Assembly (NCBI GenBank): GCA_000231825.2
Contig: JH720357.1
Coordinates: forward strand, 302,590 to 366,589
Direction of reading: 5' to 3'
Length of the DNA: 64,000 bases
Source of the DNA: Tetrahymena elliotti 4EA
Lineage: Eukaryota > Ciliophora > Oligohymenophorea > Hymenostomatida > Tetrahymenidae
Shown here: piece after piece, positions 17,295-30,916 of the stretch
Numbering within the stretch: position 1 is the first letter of the stretch
Layout: every line of letters starts with the position of its first letter
The notes under the pieces: model-generated
Databases searched by the model: none
What the model was told of the DNA's origin: nothing
The model's input: the letters and a program-made list of their open reading frames with translations, nothing else
Made by a program: the position numbers and the translations under genes

Positions 17295-19103
17295 TAAACA
17301 ATGATTTGCTTTATTTAAGATTTTATGTTGTTCTAGCAATTGATTTAATATTAGATTTCTATTCTGGCTATTTTTATAAAGGATTTATATAATTTTTGCA
17401 AAAATTATTACATAAAATCTTGAAATTTTTTAGCTGGATTGTTTTTGTAAAAACTAAGATACCAACTATTCCTAAAAAATGTAAAATGAAATACTTTAAT
17501 AACCTCTTACTAACACTATCAATTAAAAGAGATACTCAGATAATAACCTAATTTTTAGTATTTTACATTAAGTAAATTCATGTCAGTTAATTTATATTCA
17601 ATTTTAACTGAGTTCATTTATCATTCACAGTAAATCCAAGTCACCTCAAACCAAGTTATCATAGTTTAGTATAGATATTTCTACTAGATAAAGCTATGGT
17701 ATTTTAACCTTTTTAGTTTTAGAGATTACAATTCTTTACTTTATAGAAATTTAGTAAATTGTATCACTTAAAATAATAAATAAGAAATGAATCGCTTCAT
17801 TTTCAGTAGCATCCTAAGTTATAGATAAAAAGTTAGTATTTAGTTTTTAAAATAATTAATAACCTACCTATTTACACCTAAAAATGATTTTCAATCCATA
17901 TTAAATTTTTATAAAAATATTCTGTAATATTTTTTAAGAATATCAAAGTCTTTTTAATTTTGAATGAAAATTGTATTTTTGTTATTGAAATAGATAAAAA
18001 TTGTATTTTGATTAGAATAGTAACAAATTAGAATTGTAATGAAGATTAGATTTTACTTAATAAAGGCTCATAGAACAATTATGTTAATTAAGAAACAAAA
18101 ATAAATTCTTCATAAAAAAGAAAATTGTTGAGTTATTTATTAGTTACTTAGTTTATAATAATAATAGATTTTTTCTCAATATTTCACATTGTAACAAAGT
18201 TCTAACAAAAATTTTTCTTCAGTATTATTTATCAATTACTGAATTATTGCTTCAAAGCTGAAAATAGATATATTTTTATATATTTGTACATTTTTTATTT
18301 AATGATATGATTAAATTTCTTCTGAATTATTTTCAAATACTCTAATAGGTAATCTCAAAATAAAGTTTCAGACTTTTGTGACCATTGATCATAGAGAAGA
18401 TGTTTTTTTTATGAAATAATTTAAATAGAACACCCAGAAAATAATAAAAAGAGAAAAAAAAAATTTAATTGGCCATGGTATTTTTTTATATATAAATTCA
18501 AAAGTATCAATTTTTAGAAAACATTGACTACATTCAAAATCAACAAGAATTTAATAAATTAAATTTAGATTATTCATTCTTAAATAAAATTAATAAAGAT
18601 AAAAATTATGTTTTGATTGAACAAATAACAAGATCTAAAGCTTAATTAAGTAATATGAGTCAAATATTTTAGTTAATTAAGTTATATTGAAAAATAATAT
18701 TAAAATGCAAATAAAAATAATTTCATTTTTATCTAGCTAGTGATGTGGTAGCTGAAAGGTGAAGTTAAATTTAAAATAACTTATTTTTTCTTTATCTTTT
18801 TACAAATATTTGTAAATTTTTTATGAAATAAAAAGATTAAAGTTCTTCTGAAGTATTTTCAAATAATTTTAATTTATTTTGTTAAAAAAATACTTTTGAT
18901 AAATAAAAAGAAAAGATTTTGATATGAAAAATAAACATGATCTAAAACAATTAAGTAGAGTTTAATACTTTAGTTAATAAAGACATTTAGAAGAATAATA
19001 TTATGCTGTAAATAAAAATAAAAAATAAACTCTTGATTAGAAAAAATGAAAATTGTTAATTAGTTAATTAAATATTTATTGATAGTTAAGTTAGTTATAT
19101 TAT
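17295..19103. other. Intergenic with diverged tandem repeats
   Basis: This lies upstream of the cyclic-nucleotide-binding gene and downstream of the next minus-strand gene. From about 17990 to 19100 there are two to three diverged copies of an AT-rich unit. For example 18264-18345 resembles 18790-18873, and the stretch around 18640-18720 resembles 18940-19030 and part of 18000-18150. No coding content is evident. Short frames at 17340-17470 look weakly protein-like and could be upstream exons of the gene to the left. Confidence 0.45.
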
Positions 19104-22100
19104 TCAATATTGCAAATAATTGACACTCTCAGAAAATTCTTCTTCATTTTTATCTTCCAAGTATTAATTGAAAGCTGCAACTAAAGCTATATCTTTGTTC
19201 TTTATTTTTTCTATTATTTTTATTTTCTAATTTTTTTATTAAATAATAACTTAATATTACTACTCAAGTAATTTAGAATAATTTTAGTCAATAATTGTAA
19301 TTTTAAATGAAATATTTTAATTACTTCGTTTCTAAGGAGATTGAGGTCTTTTAACACAGTCATAGTTTTTTACTCAAGCTTTTTAAAAAATTGGTACTTG
19401 TAAAGTAAAGTTATATTTTGTGCTAAATCTTATCTATCTTTAGTAAAATAGTAAACCTCAAAAATTGATTTGATAATCATATCATCACTTTCAATTAACT
19501 TTTAAGCAATTATTTAAAGTAAAATTAAAATAAATTAAAAAACTAAAGCTCATTTACTTCATATATAAGATCTATGTAATCAACATCAGAAATAAGTCTC
19601 TCATGGAAAGTATTTATGATATTTTTCATCTAGGTTTATTCAACATTTTCAGATTACTTTTATTGCTTTACTTTTTGCTCAGCTTCATTTAATTCTAAAT
19701 TATTTATTTAAAGAATTTTAAGAAAAAATGGCATTTATATTTTGAAAAATATTTGTTTATTATTTCAATTGATTTATCTTCTTTAGGATAAAAGATAAGG
19801 GTTTTTCAATTCAATTTGTGTAAAAGGAAATTTAATTTAGAATTTTACCTGATTTTCTCAAATCTGCATAGTTTTTGACTTTATCAATAAATTATTGTTT
19901 ATTTCTATTTTGCTTGAATTTCTTATAAAGTTCAAAGAGCATGCTGTCTCCTATTCTGATGATCTAAATATTCATAATGTAGTTGTTTATTTATTTTTAT
20001 AATCCTATGTAAAATTATTTACTTTTTCTAAAACTTGATCTTGTTCAGAACTAATATATTTTCTAAGGTAAAACAAGATAGTTAGTTGTTTGTTAGTTGA
20101 CTCATCAAATTATTCTATTTCATCATAATCCTTTAATAAATAAATTAGGTTATTTTTTATTTTTTTGAATGAAATATGCTATTCATTTACAAGGTAATTT
20201 TTAAAAAAGTAAAGCTAATCTATAAGCTTAAGAGTTTATGTAAAGTCTTGCAAATCTTAATGATGCAAGTAAACTTCGAAGGCTGAAAGTACATTGATAT
20301 CTTCTTTTGTATACAAAAAGTTGAAGGTGTTAAACTCTTTCAATGATATGAGTCCTTATTTTGCCTAATTTAATTTAATATGAGTAATTTTTTATTTATT
20401 GATGAAAGTAGGATAATAGAAATTTACAAATAAGAAATCAAGCAAATTCTTAAATTTTAAGTATTTATCTCTTCTATTCTTCACTTTTGGACTCTTTGAA
20501 AGAGGAGATTCTTCTTCTTCATCATTAAATTCTTAGGACTTTGATTCAATTAATTTTCTAATTTTCATATTTTATTAAATTTGTTAAAATTCATTTTTAA
20601 TTTAATTTTGCTAAAAAAAATATTCTGAAATGATCTGGAAATGAATTTGATATAAATTTTAATTCACTTATTTAAAATAAATTTTTAAACATTTCTGCAT
20701 AGTAGATAATTTATTAAAGAAAATTTTCAGGGTAAACATAAACTTACAAAATGTTGTTCTTATTTTGCTCATTTTCAAGGTAGTCAGGTTGTTACTTTAT
20801 TTATACTAGAATTTAAACAAATTCTTAGTATCTGTTGTAATACATTTTGTCACAGATTACATCTTACTACTAACTTAAATTTATTTAGTTTCTCAGCTTT
20901 CTTAAAGCTTCAAACTATTTTTAAAAATATTAATTAATAATTTCATTAGCTCAATATTTTTAATCAATCAAATTATATTTCAAATTTAAATTTTATTTTA
21001 TCTGATAGAATTTTAAACAATTTTTCAAGAGATTTTTAACATTTTCTTGAAAAAACAATGAAAAAAGAACTTAATTTAAAAGAAGTAAAATTTGTTTACA
21101 TAATTCTCATCAAATTCATCTTAGTCCTAAGCTTAGTGGAAGTTATCAAGTATATCTCTCATTTACTAATCTTAAGCATTATTTTATATTAATTTAGATC
21201 CTCTTCTAGATGACTCAGCCCTACTTCTTGTGACACTTTAATTTTATATTTAATTTAATATTACATAAAATTACTTTTTAATTTCAAATTTTATGATTTT
21301 TACTTGTTACCATTTAGACCTAAACTAAAAGTAGGTCTACGTTCACCACTTTTCTTTTTTGCAATTTATGAGTAAGCAAAAAGAGCACATTAGGTATTTG
21401 AATCTATTTAAAGGTTTCCTTGGTTTTCAGTGTGTTCTTCTTTTGTGTAGTTTACTTCACTAGATTCGGGAATAGAAGTCATTTGTGCATTAGAAATTTC
21501 TGTACGAGACATTCTTGATTAATAAGTAGCAGGTTACTACTAATTTGAATATTGGTTGCGAGTACTTCCTTATACTGATGAAATATTAGATTGAACTTTA
21601 GACACAGGAATACTAAATTAGTTTTGCTAAGGTGAATTTGTACTACTAACATTAATTATACTGTAACCATTATTTTATTAGTTATTATTTTATGAAAAAG
21701 ATGTTTCCTTTTAATCAAAACACTTTAAGTTTTTTGAAAGAATATCAAGAAACTCATTTATATCACCTAAAGCCCTTAAATTCATAAATGCACCACATAT
21801 AGGAGAGAGAACGTCTTCCTTTGAACTGTTAATTAATTCTACTTCTCTTTTCTCAAAATATTTTTCTAAAATAAGTTAACCGGTATTTTTACCATACCCT
21901 TTCAACACTTTTAGTATTAGCTATTAAAAAATTAATTTAAATTCATTTTTATGAATTAAAAATATATTTACTTCAGGATTATTAAAGGTTTAAAGAGATT
22001 AAATAAGATCTTCAAAATATTTGTTTCTGTTTTACTATTAAGCACAATAAATAATAATACTAGCATCTTCTACACTTAAAATACCATTTTTATTGTAATC

Positions 22101-24627
22101 TCTTAAGAATTTTTTTATTCCCTTATATGTTTTCAAGTCCCACTTTTTATTCTGTGTTCTAAGTTTTTTTAATTTTAAAATATTTATTACATTTTATAAA
22201 ATTAGATATGCTAGTTTTATTTTCGATCTTGTTTTTTATTAAATTTAATTTATTTTCTGAAAAAAAATTTAACAAAAATTAAATGTTTTATCTATCTGTA
22301 TTTTTTAAAACATTTAAAATATCAAATAAATCTGAGTTTATCTAAATTGTTTTCTTATTCATTGTTTCTTTATCAAATATCAAAATTAAATTGTTGAACC
22401 TTTAAAATACTTCTTTTTTTAAAATATTTAAACTCAATATTTTATCATCATTTATTGATCAAGGTCTTACATTTGCTTTTAAAATTATCTAATTTTATGG
22501 GCTGCTTTAAAAAACATAACAGTTTTAAGCTTTACACGCTTTAATCTAGTAGTTTTTGTGAAAGCATTTTAAATGCCAAATAATCATAAAATCTAACTAA
22601 ATTCCATTTTTTTTATTAGAAAAATCAAAAAGAGAGAAAATTTAAATGTTTGATCTTATTTTTTACCCCTTTTTATATTTCTTGAGAGAGGATCTCTTTT
22701 CCTTGTTTTCAAAGCTTACATCCATTTTTGTGGGTGTCATTTTTTTATCAAATTACTCTACTATTTATCTAAGAGATTGCAATAATTCAGATTCATCATT
22801 AAATATTTTGAAATTTTGATATGCAGTTATTAAGTCTGGGTTTTTTTTTTTGACTTGCTTCAAAATATATTTAAATTCATCATCTTCAAAGATATCTCTA
22901 AATTTAGATTGGCATAATATTTCAATGATTTCAAACGTGATATCTTAGCTGACTAAGCTTTATAAATTTAAATAAATTTTAATAATTTTTTCCTTTTTTT
23001 ATTTAAATATTTAATAAGTTTCAATTAAAATTTTACTTGGGAGATTCGTCAGATCTGAATTCATGTGGAAGAATAGAATTTTATTATTATGAAGAGTGCA
23101 TTAGAGTCTTGCTAGGAAGATTGAAAAAGTTGATTTATTGTTACTGTTAATCTTAAGTTATTAACAAGTGATCTTATTAAGTGGCAATAGATGAACTCTT
23201 AGGAGTATTTTTTATGAAATTAGTAATAGCATCTACCAACTCTGAGTTGATTGGTTCATTAATTGATAACTCTCTTTCAAAAATCATTTCCTTTCCATGA
23301 TATAATTAGAAAAGATAGGGACTGTCAGATGGCACAAAAGCTGCCTTAGATCTTTTTGAAGGATAAAGTGAGTAGTAAACTTCTATATTAGGGAAGGGTT
23401 AGTTGATTTATTTGGCTATAGAGTTGCCTACCTTTAATTATTCATGATCATCGAAGAATAGTACACAGTAAAAATTAACTGGAACAGTGTCATGCATGAA
23501 AGCTTCAAAATCATGAATGACTCTGCTCATGTTTGTTGGAGTATCATCATATTACATTATTGTGTTATTATTTGTATTTGAATTCATAACACTATTATTA
23601 TTTGTGTACTTAAATTGATGATTTAAATCATAACTTGCAGAACGACTTGCTCTAGGATTAGTTAGATTGAATTAGTTGCTGCTGATATTTGTCTAATTTA
23701 TTAAAGAATTTATAATACTTAATGATGGTTAACTTGAAAACAAAATATACTTTTGAGGCATTCATGATACCACTACCCGCTACATAGTAAGGAGAAGACT
23801 CTCTTCCTCCAAAATCAGCTGCTGCACTACTTCCATATTAGGATCCATCTAAATTAAAAATTATATTTAGAAATTAGATATCCATAAGAAAAATTAATAT
23901 CATTAGAAATAAATAGATTTTTTATTAGAAACTTTTTCACAAAGAAAGTTGAAACATATTTTTTATTTATTTATTTATGCATACTTTTACTTGTATGATT
24001 TGATCTAGGCTTATTAGGTGTTTGAGTACTAGGAGTTAGTGAGTAAATAACTTAATAAGTATTCTAAGGGTAGAAATCTTGACTGAAGAAGGCAGCTAAA
24101 TCAAATACACTACCTAATTGTATTTATTTATAAATTTTATTAATTTAATTTCAAACTGAAAAAACCAAAATGAAAAATTTAACAAAATAATTTTCTAAAA
24201 TTTGTATCCACATCATAATTCCTGAAATGCTTGGTTGCTATTCATTAAAAAATCATCATAATTAGCTAAATTTGAATGGATAATTTTAAATATTATCTCA
24301 ATAATATTTCTCATCCACATTTTGATTATATTTTATGATTCATAAAAAATAGCATTTTTGGAAGCGAAAGATTTGGATTTTTTAAATATCATTTTATCAA
24401 ATTCTTGCTATGAAAGGTCAAATAGTCTTATTCATATCTAGAAACTATGAAATGAAATTACTTGTAACTATGTCTTTTAGATATATTGTTGAATTTGTTG
24501 GAAGACTGAATATGCTTCTAATTAAAGATGCAAACTAGTTAGTATCAGACCAATCTGTTATGTATAAATCATGCTAATCCTTTTAGTAGATTAATGTAAA
24601 CTTCTTTGGTGATTTGTTCATCAACAT
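19104..24627 (-). CDS. Large ciliate protein of unknown function, about 13 exons
   Basis: Successive minus-strand exons with consistent phases link ATG 24627 (MLMNKSPKKF) to TGA 19104-19106 (ending EFSESVNYLQY). I recognise no named family. The N-terminal third includes LYITDWSDTNQF and a segment near 23460-23300 with predicted beta structure (PVNFYCVLFFDDHEQ). Ser/Asn/Gln-rich linkers separate helical blocks: KFRDIFEDDEFKYILKQV near 22900, a DYNKNGILSVED stretch resembling a lone EF-hand near 22090, and repeated helical units in the last 2 kb (INVLSAFEVYLHHQDLQDF and MIIKSIFEVYYFTKDRQDL), suggesting an alpha-solenoid or repeat protein. One junction is unresolved: the frame of the second exon meets TGA at 24213-24215 before a donor could be found. 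The region could therefore be two genes, split near 24200. Confidence 0.6.
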
Positions 24628-25824
24628 TTTCAAATTATAACCTTAAGTTAGTTTATTTTTTAGTTTTTATGCTACTTAATTACTTGCTTGCTATAAAATC
24701 AAGTATTTGTTTGTTATATTTAGGATAAATAATCAGTAGATGAATGAATAATCTTATTTTCAAATTTTAATTATTGTTAATCTCCTTAATAGTATTTATT
24801 GATTTATTCGTTTTAATTATCTTATTAATCTTTTTTTAATCTTAACTTGCCAATTTTTTGTAAAGGCTTATGAAAGAAAGATTTGATTTTTTATTTAAAT
24901 TTTATTAAATTATTTAAAAAATATGCAAATAAATGAACAAATCCTATTTTCATTTTCTTTAGATTTTCATATTTCAATTACTTCATAAAATCATCAAATA
25001 TATCTACATTAAATATTTTTTTATTAAAATAGATTCTTGTATTATATTCTATTATAATTTATTTCTTTCTCAATAATACTTTTTAATTATTAACTCTAAA
25101 AAATAGTTTAATTAGAGTAAAAAATAATCTTCTTTACATTTAAACTATTACTGAAATAAAGTTTATTCTTCATTTATTATTTAATTTTTATTATTTAGTT
25201 TACTTAAAACTAAAATTATTTCGAATAAAAAATGTCAAATTTAATAAATTAATTGTTAAAAACTTTTAGATTTTTTGATAATTAAATTGAAAATATTATA
25301 TTTTTTAGGTTTAAAGAAGATTTTTGGAAGAAGTAAAAATATTATTCAAACAATAGCATATATCAGTTAAATATTTATTTATTAGCTTTTGAATTTTATT
25401 AAAAAATATTTAAAATATCGAATTTTAAAAATTAACTTTTTACTATTTTAATCAGAATTAATTTAATTTTTCATTTTTTTTCAAATAAATGTTTTATTTG
25501 TTAGTAAAATTAACAAAATTATTGAAAAAATTAATTTCCTTTTAACTATTTTAAATAAAAAATTATCTTTTAATGGCTATCAATTCTTAAAAAAGTTTTT
25601 TATTTTGTTGGATTGTTTGGAATGGAATAAATATATTTTTTAGATTTTATGCTGATGAATAAAGTAAAAAGATGGTACAAAAAACAAAGAAGTTTGGTTT
25701 ATTCTAAATATGGTTTGAAGAAAATTAAATTTCTTTATTTATAGACTCTTTAATTTTATTTTTTAATATTTACATGATTAATTTAACTATTCTAAATTGA
25801 TTTATTATTTACAAGAAAGACAAA
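24628..25824. other. Intergenic, nothing recognised
   Basis: Very AT-rich DNA lying upstream of the large minus-strand gene and downstream of the coiled-coil gene's stop. I see no frame with protein-like composition and no structured RNA. Confidence 0.5.
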
Positions 25825-28099
25825 TCAAAATTTATTTAAATTTATAGCATCAAATGAAACTCCTTATGAAATACGAAAAGTTTTTATTTTAGTGCTTTTC
25901 ATCACGTTTTTAGCTATTTTATATGAGTTTAATGGAGAATCATTTTAGTTAGTCGCTTTTTATGGTTGGAAATTCATGATATTTTAGCCCATTGAAAATT
26001 AATTAGTGTTTGTTTAGGGCACTGAATTAAGGTTGCTTGGTAAATTAGTTTGATCAGCTGACTAGTTGATATAAGAAATATTAGAAGTTATTGCAGTATT
26101 TGCTCCAGAATGAAATGTTTTACTATTTCTTGATCTTGGTGCTGGAGGTAAATAATTATTATTACTATGATTTATTTTTGTATCTATTTCTCCTTAGCTA
26201 TTATAATTCTTTTAGTTTTCAAGTAAATTATGTTCATTTTTTGTTTGATTATCTCCTTAAGTCTTAACTCTATTTGAGAAATTGTCTAATTAGGATTTTA
26301 TTAGATCATTAGTGAACTAGAATTCATTTTAAGAATTGGCATTGCTAAAGCTATTTTTTTTAGATTTTTCAGGAGAAGAATCAAATGCAAAATTTTATTT
26401 ATAATATGCTGTCATGTTATGTGGATTATGCTATACCTCTTGTATTTTAGAATGACTATTATTCCTCACTCCTATGTCTTTATTTTGATTATTATTCTTA
26501 AGACCATCTGTTTCTTGACCAAGTATACTATTTCTGTATTTTTTAGCTAAAACTTGAGGATTTTAATACATATTTGAGAATTATTTTTGTTTTCTATTTA
26601 TTTGTTAGCTTTTCTAAAACACTTTTATTGCTAAATTATCACCTTCTTTTAAAATAACTTCTTAACCAGTTAGCCATGGTTTATGCAAAATATTTTTAGA
26701 TGCTTCATTCTAGTTACTTTTTCTAGTATTCATATCATCTTCACTATTTTCATCTTTATTATCTATTTTCATTTAATTAAATTATATTTCAAGAAAATCT
26801 ATTCTTTGTTTTAAAGCTTATAATTTATCTTCTAATGTTACCTCTTCTTATTATTATTATTATTACATATCATCTTTTATTGTAGAATTTTATGTTGGAA
26901 TTTATTTCCCATTATCTTGTTACTCTTGTTATTCACTTAGTTTATTTGATGAAAAAGAAGGGAGATCATTTAATTTTGATGAAAAATTCGACTCTTAACC
27001 ACTCGATCTGACAAACTAAGTTGGAGTAACAGATCTCTATTTAATTTTATCATTCAATTTATGACTCATAGCATTAGAAATAAGATCCATGTTCTCTTAA
27101 ACTTTTTCAAAATTAGAATTATAATTTAATAGTTACTATTCTAACTAGTCATACTTTTACTTCAATTTAACAAAATCAATATTATTCCTTTCTTTTTCAT
27201 ATTTTCTAGTTATTTAGCTAATCTATTCAATCTAATTCTATAAATTCTTTATTTACTTATCTATGTTCAGGATCAAATCATTTGAAGCTATTTGTTATTT
27301 TTCTATTGTTTCTTAAACTAATTTAAGCTCCTACTTTATACTTTCTTTTGTTTTATTCTCAAATTATTCTATAAATCCAACATTTTTCCCATTTTTAGAA
27401 TTGCTTTCTTTGTCATTACCAAAAATATTCTCTAAAGCAGCTAAAGCTTCTTATCTCACTTGACCTTTAACTTATTTTAACTAATCCTAAATTCCAATAT
27501 TACTAGAAACAAACTCTGAAATCTTTTAACTAGATGTGACAATATTAATAACTCTTTCTTCATTCTTTTATTCTTCCATAGCTTATTTAAACATATCTTT
27601 TGTTTCATCTGCTTCTTTTTTAATTAAGGCTAAAGTTTCATTATTATCCTCTATTTTCATATTAACTCCCCTACTTATATCATCAATTCTCTTATTTATT
27701 TTATCAATTTCTTCTTCCATTTTAATCCTCATCATAGTATTTTAATTTTCACATTTATTTTTCACTTCTTTCAAATTAGTATTTAATGTCTAATTTGTCA
27801 AATTAAAATTCAATTATGTCTCTTCTGCTATGGATTTACATTCATTTATAACCTAATCTTTTACCAAAAAAATGTAAAATCAAAAAAATACTAATTTTTA
27901 AAAATTTACTTTGTCTAGTAAAGTTCTATTCTTACTTGGTCTTGAATAGAACATGGTTACTCTCTATTTCTACTATCTTCTCATTCAATATATTAAAAAA
28001 TGAGATTATGCATTCTGGTATATTATTCCATTTATTTTCATCAAATACAAGAGGACCCTTTATCTTAGGCTGACTATTTTAATTATCTCGCTTAAGCAT
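25825..28099 (-). CDS. Coiled-coil, Gln/Asn-rich protein
   Basis: Two exons joined by a 52 nt intron give exactly 740 residues, from ATG 28099 (MLKRDNQNSQ) to TGA 25825-25827. The first exon encodes GPLVFDENKWNNIPECIISF. The next 300 or so residues are heptad-like with many Glu, Lys, Gln and Ile residues (EEEIDKINKRIDDI, EKQQIASNDLI, NQIEQISQITRKYEKE), predicting long coiled coils. A polyglutamine run near 26870-26845 comes from tandem TAA codons. The C-terminal 350 residues are low-complexity Asn/Ser/Gln with a short basic end (IKTFRISQGVSFD). No catalytic motif, signal peptide or membrane segment is seen. It is probably a structural, cytoskeletal or scaffold protein, but no family can be named. 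Confidence 0.8.
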
Positions 28100-29842
28100 A
28101 ATACCTGCTTCTAATTAATGTAAAGTTCAGTGATATATAATTAGAAGATTTCAACCTAGTTTGTAAGTTTTCTATATTTTTTATTTAGCTGCTCTTTTGA
28201 TAATCAGAAAATATTTTGAAATTATTAACTTTTTAGTATTCTTAATTTTTATCAAAATTCTTTACATTAATTTGCAAACTGAATTATTGAATGATAATGT
28301 TTATATTTTTCTATTGTCAAAATGAATGATTATAAATTCACATAAAAGATCTATTTTATAAAAATTTTGATTGAATCTAACTGCTATAAATATCCCTTCA
28401 TTTAATTTCCATTCTAATAGTACTATTTGTGTTTTCTCATGACTTACACACTTTCTTATTACCATAATTTCTAAATATTTTAATGAAGCTCATTAAAAAT
28501 ATCCATAAAAACACATCCAAAATAATATAATTACGATATTCATTTATTTGGATTTAAATTAAATTAATCAAGAAATTGGTCAAAATTATTCACTTTCTTA
28601 ATTTTTTTCATTAGAATATATTAATTAAATAACATTTTTTTGTTAGAAATTAATATGTTGATTTATTTGATTTTACTAATTGAAAAATGATTTTTAAGTT
28701 AAACTAAGTAAAATTTTCTATTTCGTTAGTAATTTTAAAATGCATTTTATCATTAAATTCTGGAGCATTTCACAAAATAGAAACAAAAATTAAAGTTAAA
28801 TAATAAATATTTGAACTACTCTCTTTCTAAATATTAATTTATTATTATTTTTGAAAAGAATTTCTAAATCTTACATATATTGTTGCTATTTAAATATTAT
28901 TAAATTTGCTTCTCTTATTTTAAAGATTAAATATGAAATTTATTAACTGTTTATTATTTTTGTATTTCAACACTTCTATTAGTTTAAATTTTAATGATTA
29001 GAATTTATTTGAAGTGATTTGTTAGATTATAATTTAATTTTACAAATTATAAAAGGATTTCTTCAATTTAACATAAAATATTAAATTATTCATATCAGAG
29101 AATATAAAATATATTCTCAAAATTCTACTTTTTAAATTAAATATTAAAAAATAAAAAAACTCATTAAATTAATTAAACATTTCTAGTTGATTTTCTGTTA
29201 TTTACATTCTTAATTTTGTCCTAACAACTAATTTTTTGATAATTTTGATAATAATAAATACATGCTTATAAAATAAAGCTCAATATTTTTATTTTTATAT
29301 TTGATTTGTCATAACTTAGCAGGGTAAAAATAAATTTTTTTGAAGTTCCAACTTATCAAATTCATTTTTTTATGGGTTTTCATACAAATTAATCAAATAT
29401 TTTCTTTTCTTTTTTGGTGAAATCAAGTAAATTAATGGTTATGAAACCACTACATTTATATATTATCATACAGAAATAATCACTCTTTTCTTTTTTTAGT
29501 TGATTATGAGAATAAATTTTTTTCATTTGAATTAAATCTTTGAAAAAAAATTAATTAAATTTTAGATGACTAAAAAACTAATAAGATAATTCATTAGTAA
29601 TAAAAAGTAATTCTTATACAATTGATATCTATCTATTTCTTTTAATAAAAGTGATAATCTCAATATTTTTTAGATATGATTAATATTGATCAAAATTTAT
29701 TTATTATCTTTTAACAAAAAAATTATCAAAATTAAAAAAGTTAATAAACAAACATTTAAGAAATAATTTCTGCTGAATTCTAAAATTAGCTACAAACAAT
29801 AGGGATAATAGAATTTAAGATAAGATAGGAGATACAATAGAT
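28100..29842. other. Intergenic between divergent genes
   Basis: This separates the 5' ends of the coiled-coil gene and the Rab gene, so it should hold both promoters. It is AT-rich throughout, with no clear motif, repeat or coding frame that I can support. Confidence 0.5.
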
Positions 29843-30916
29843 ATGAATTAGTACGATTATTTATTCAAGTTTATCATTATAGGAAACACAAGTAAAAATA
29901 AGTTATTTCTTTCTGTCTTTTAGCATATTAATAATTTGCTATAGAGATTATCCTACCAATACTAATTGCATACAATAAGTGCAATTTGTTTAATTTTAAA
30001 TTATCTAATTCAAAAGGTGTAGGAAAATCATGTATCCTTTCTTAATTTGCTGAAAGTAGATTTAAAAGAGAACATGATGCAACAATAGGAGTTGAATTTG
30101 GATCAAAAAATATAGAAGTTGATGGATATACAATTAAAATATAAATTTGGGATACTGTAAATATTGATTATTTTTCAATAATTTGAAACAAATAAGATAA
30201 TCTTTTAAATTCAAAAAATAGGCAGGATAAGAGTCATTTAGAAGTATTACAAGATCTTACTACAGAGGGTATTTTTATTATTACATATTTTAAGGAATGA
30301 AAATTTACATATTCTAAATAACTTAAAATAGATCTGTAGGTGCTTTGTTAGTTTATGATGTAACAAAAGAAGAAAGTTTCTAAGATTTAAATAAATGGAT
30401 CAGTGATGTCTCTGAAAATGCAAATAAAGATTTATCAGTAGCTGTATTAGGAAATAAAATAGATCTTGATAAGTAAAATTTTTTGTTTTTAGTGAAAAAT
30501 AAAAATATTTTTAACTGCTTTAAATTAATTAAATAGTCGAGAAGTTAAACCAAAAGAAGGTGAAGCATTTGCTTCTGATAGAAACTTTTTGTTCTTTGAA
30601 ACTTCAGCTTTGAATGGGGATAATATAGATAAAGCCTTTTATGCATTAGCTAAGCATGTATTAGATAGAATCATAGAAAAGCAAATAGACTTAACTGACT
30701 AAGTAAAAAAAATAGATAAAAACATAAGTTTAATTTTACATTTTTAAATTTTAGAGCAGTGGAGTAAAAGTTGGAGCAAAAAGAGGAAAACAAAAAAATT
30801 TTATGTAGAATTAAGTCCAAAATACAGGAGTAGAAAGCTAAAAGTAAAATATAGAATTAGATCAAAGTGATGATGAATTTGTTAAAACTAAGAAAGGATA
30901 AAACTGTAATTGTTGA
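29843..30916 (+). CDS. Rab-family small GTPase
   Basis: Six exons (29843-29891, 30017-30156, 30222-30268, 30332-30472, 30537-30702, 30755-30916) give 234 residues. All GTPase motifs are intact: P-loop GNTSVGKS, switch I ATIGVEFGSK, switch II WDTAGQE, the guanine-binding GNKIDL and ETSA. The protein ends KKGQNCNC, a CXC double-geranylgeranylation signal, so it should cycle on and off a membrane. The GVEFGSK switch I and the WDTAGQESFRSITRSYYRG stretch place it near the Rab2/Rab4/Rab14 group, which act in Golgi and endosomal recycling traffic. The C-terminal region is longer and more Gln-rich than usual, and the exact subfamily is not settled. The start is the first ATG, directly before the first beta strand (YDYLFKFIIIGNT). 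Confidence 0.95.

Noticed and set aside
27536..27745. Plus-strand hydrophobic frame
   Set aside because: It is antisense to the coiled-coil region of the gene at 25825-28099. Complementing Glu/Lys-rich codons naturally gives Leu/Phe/Ser strings.
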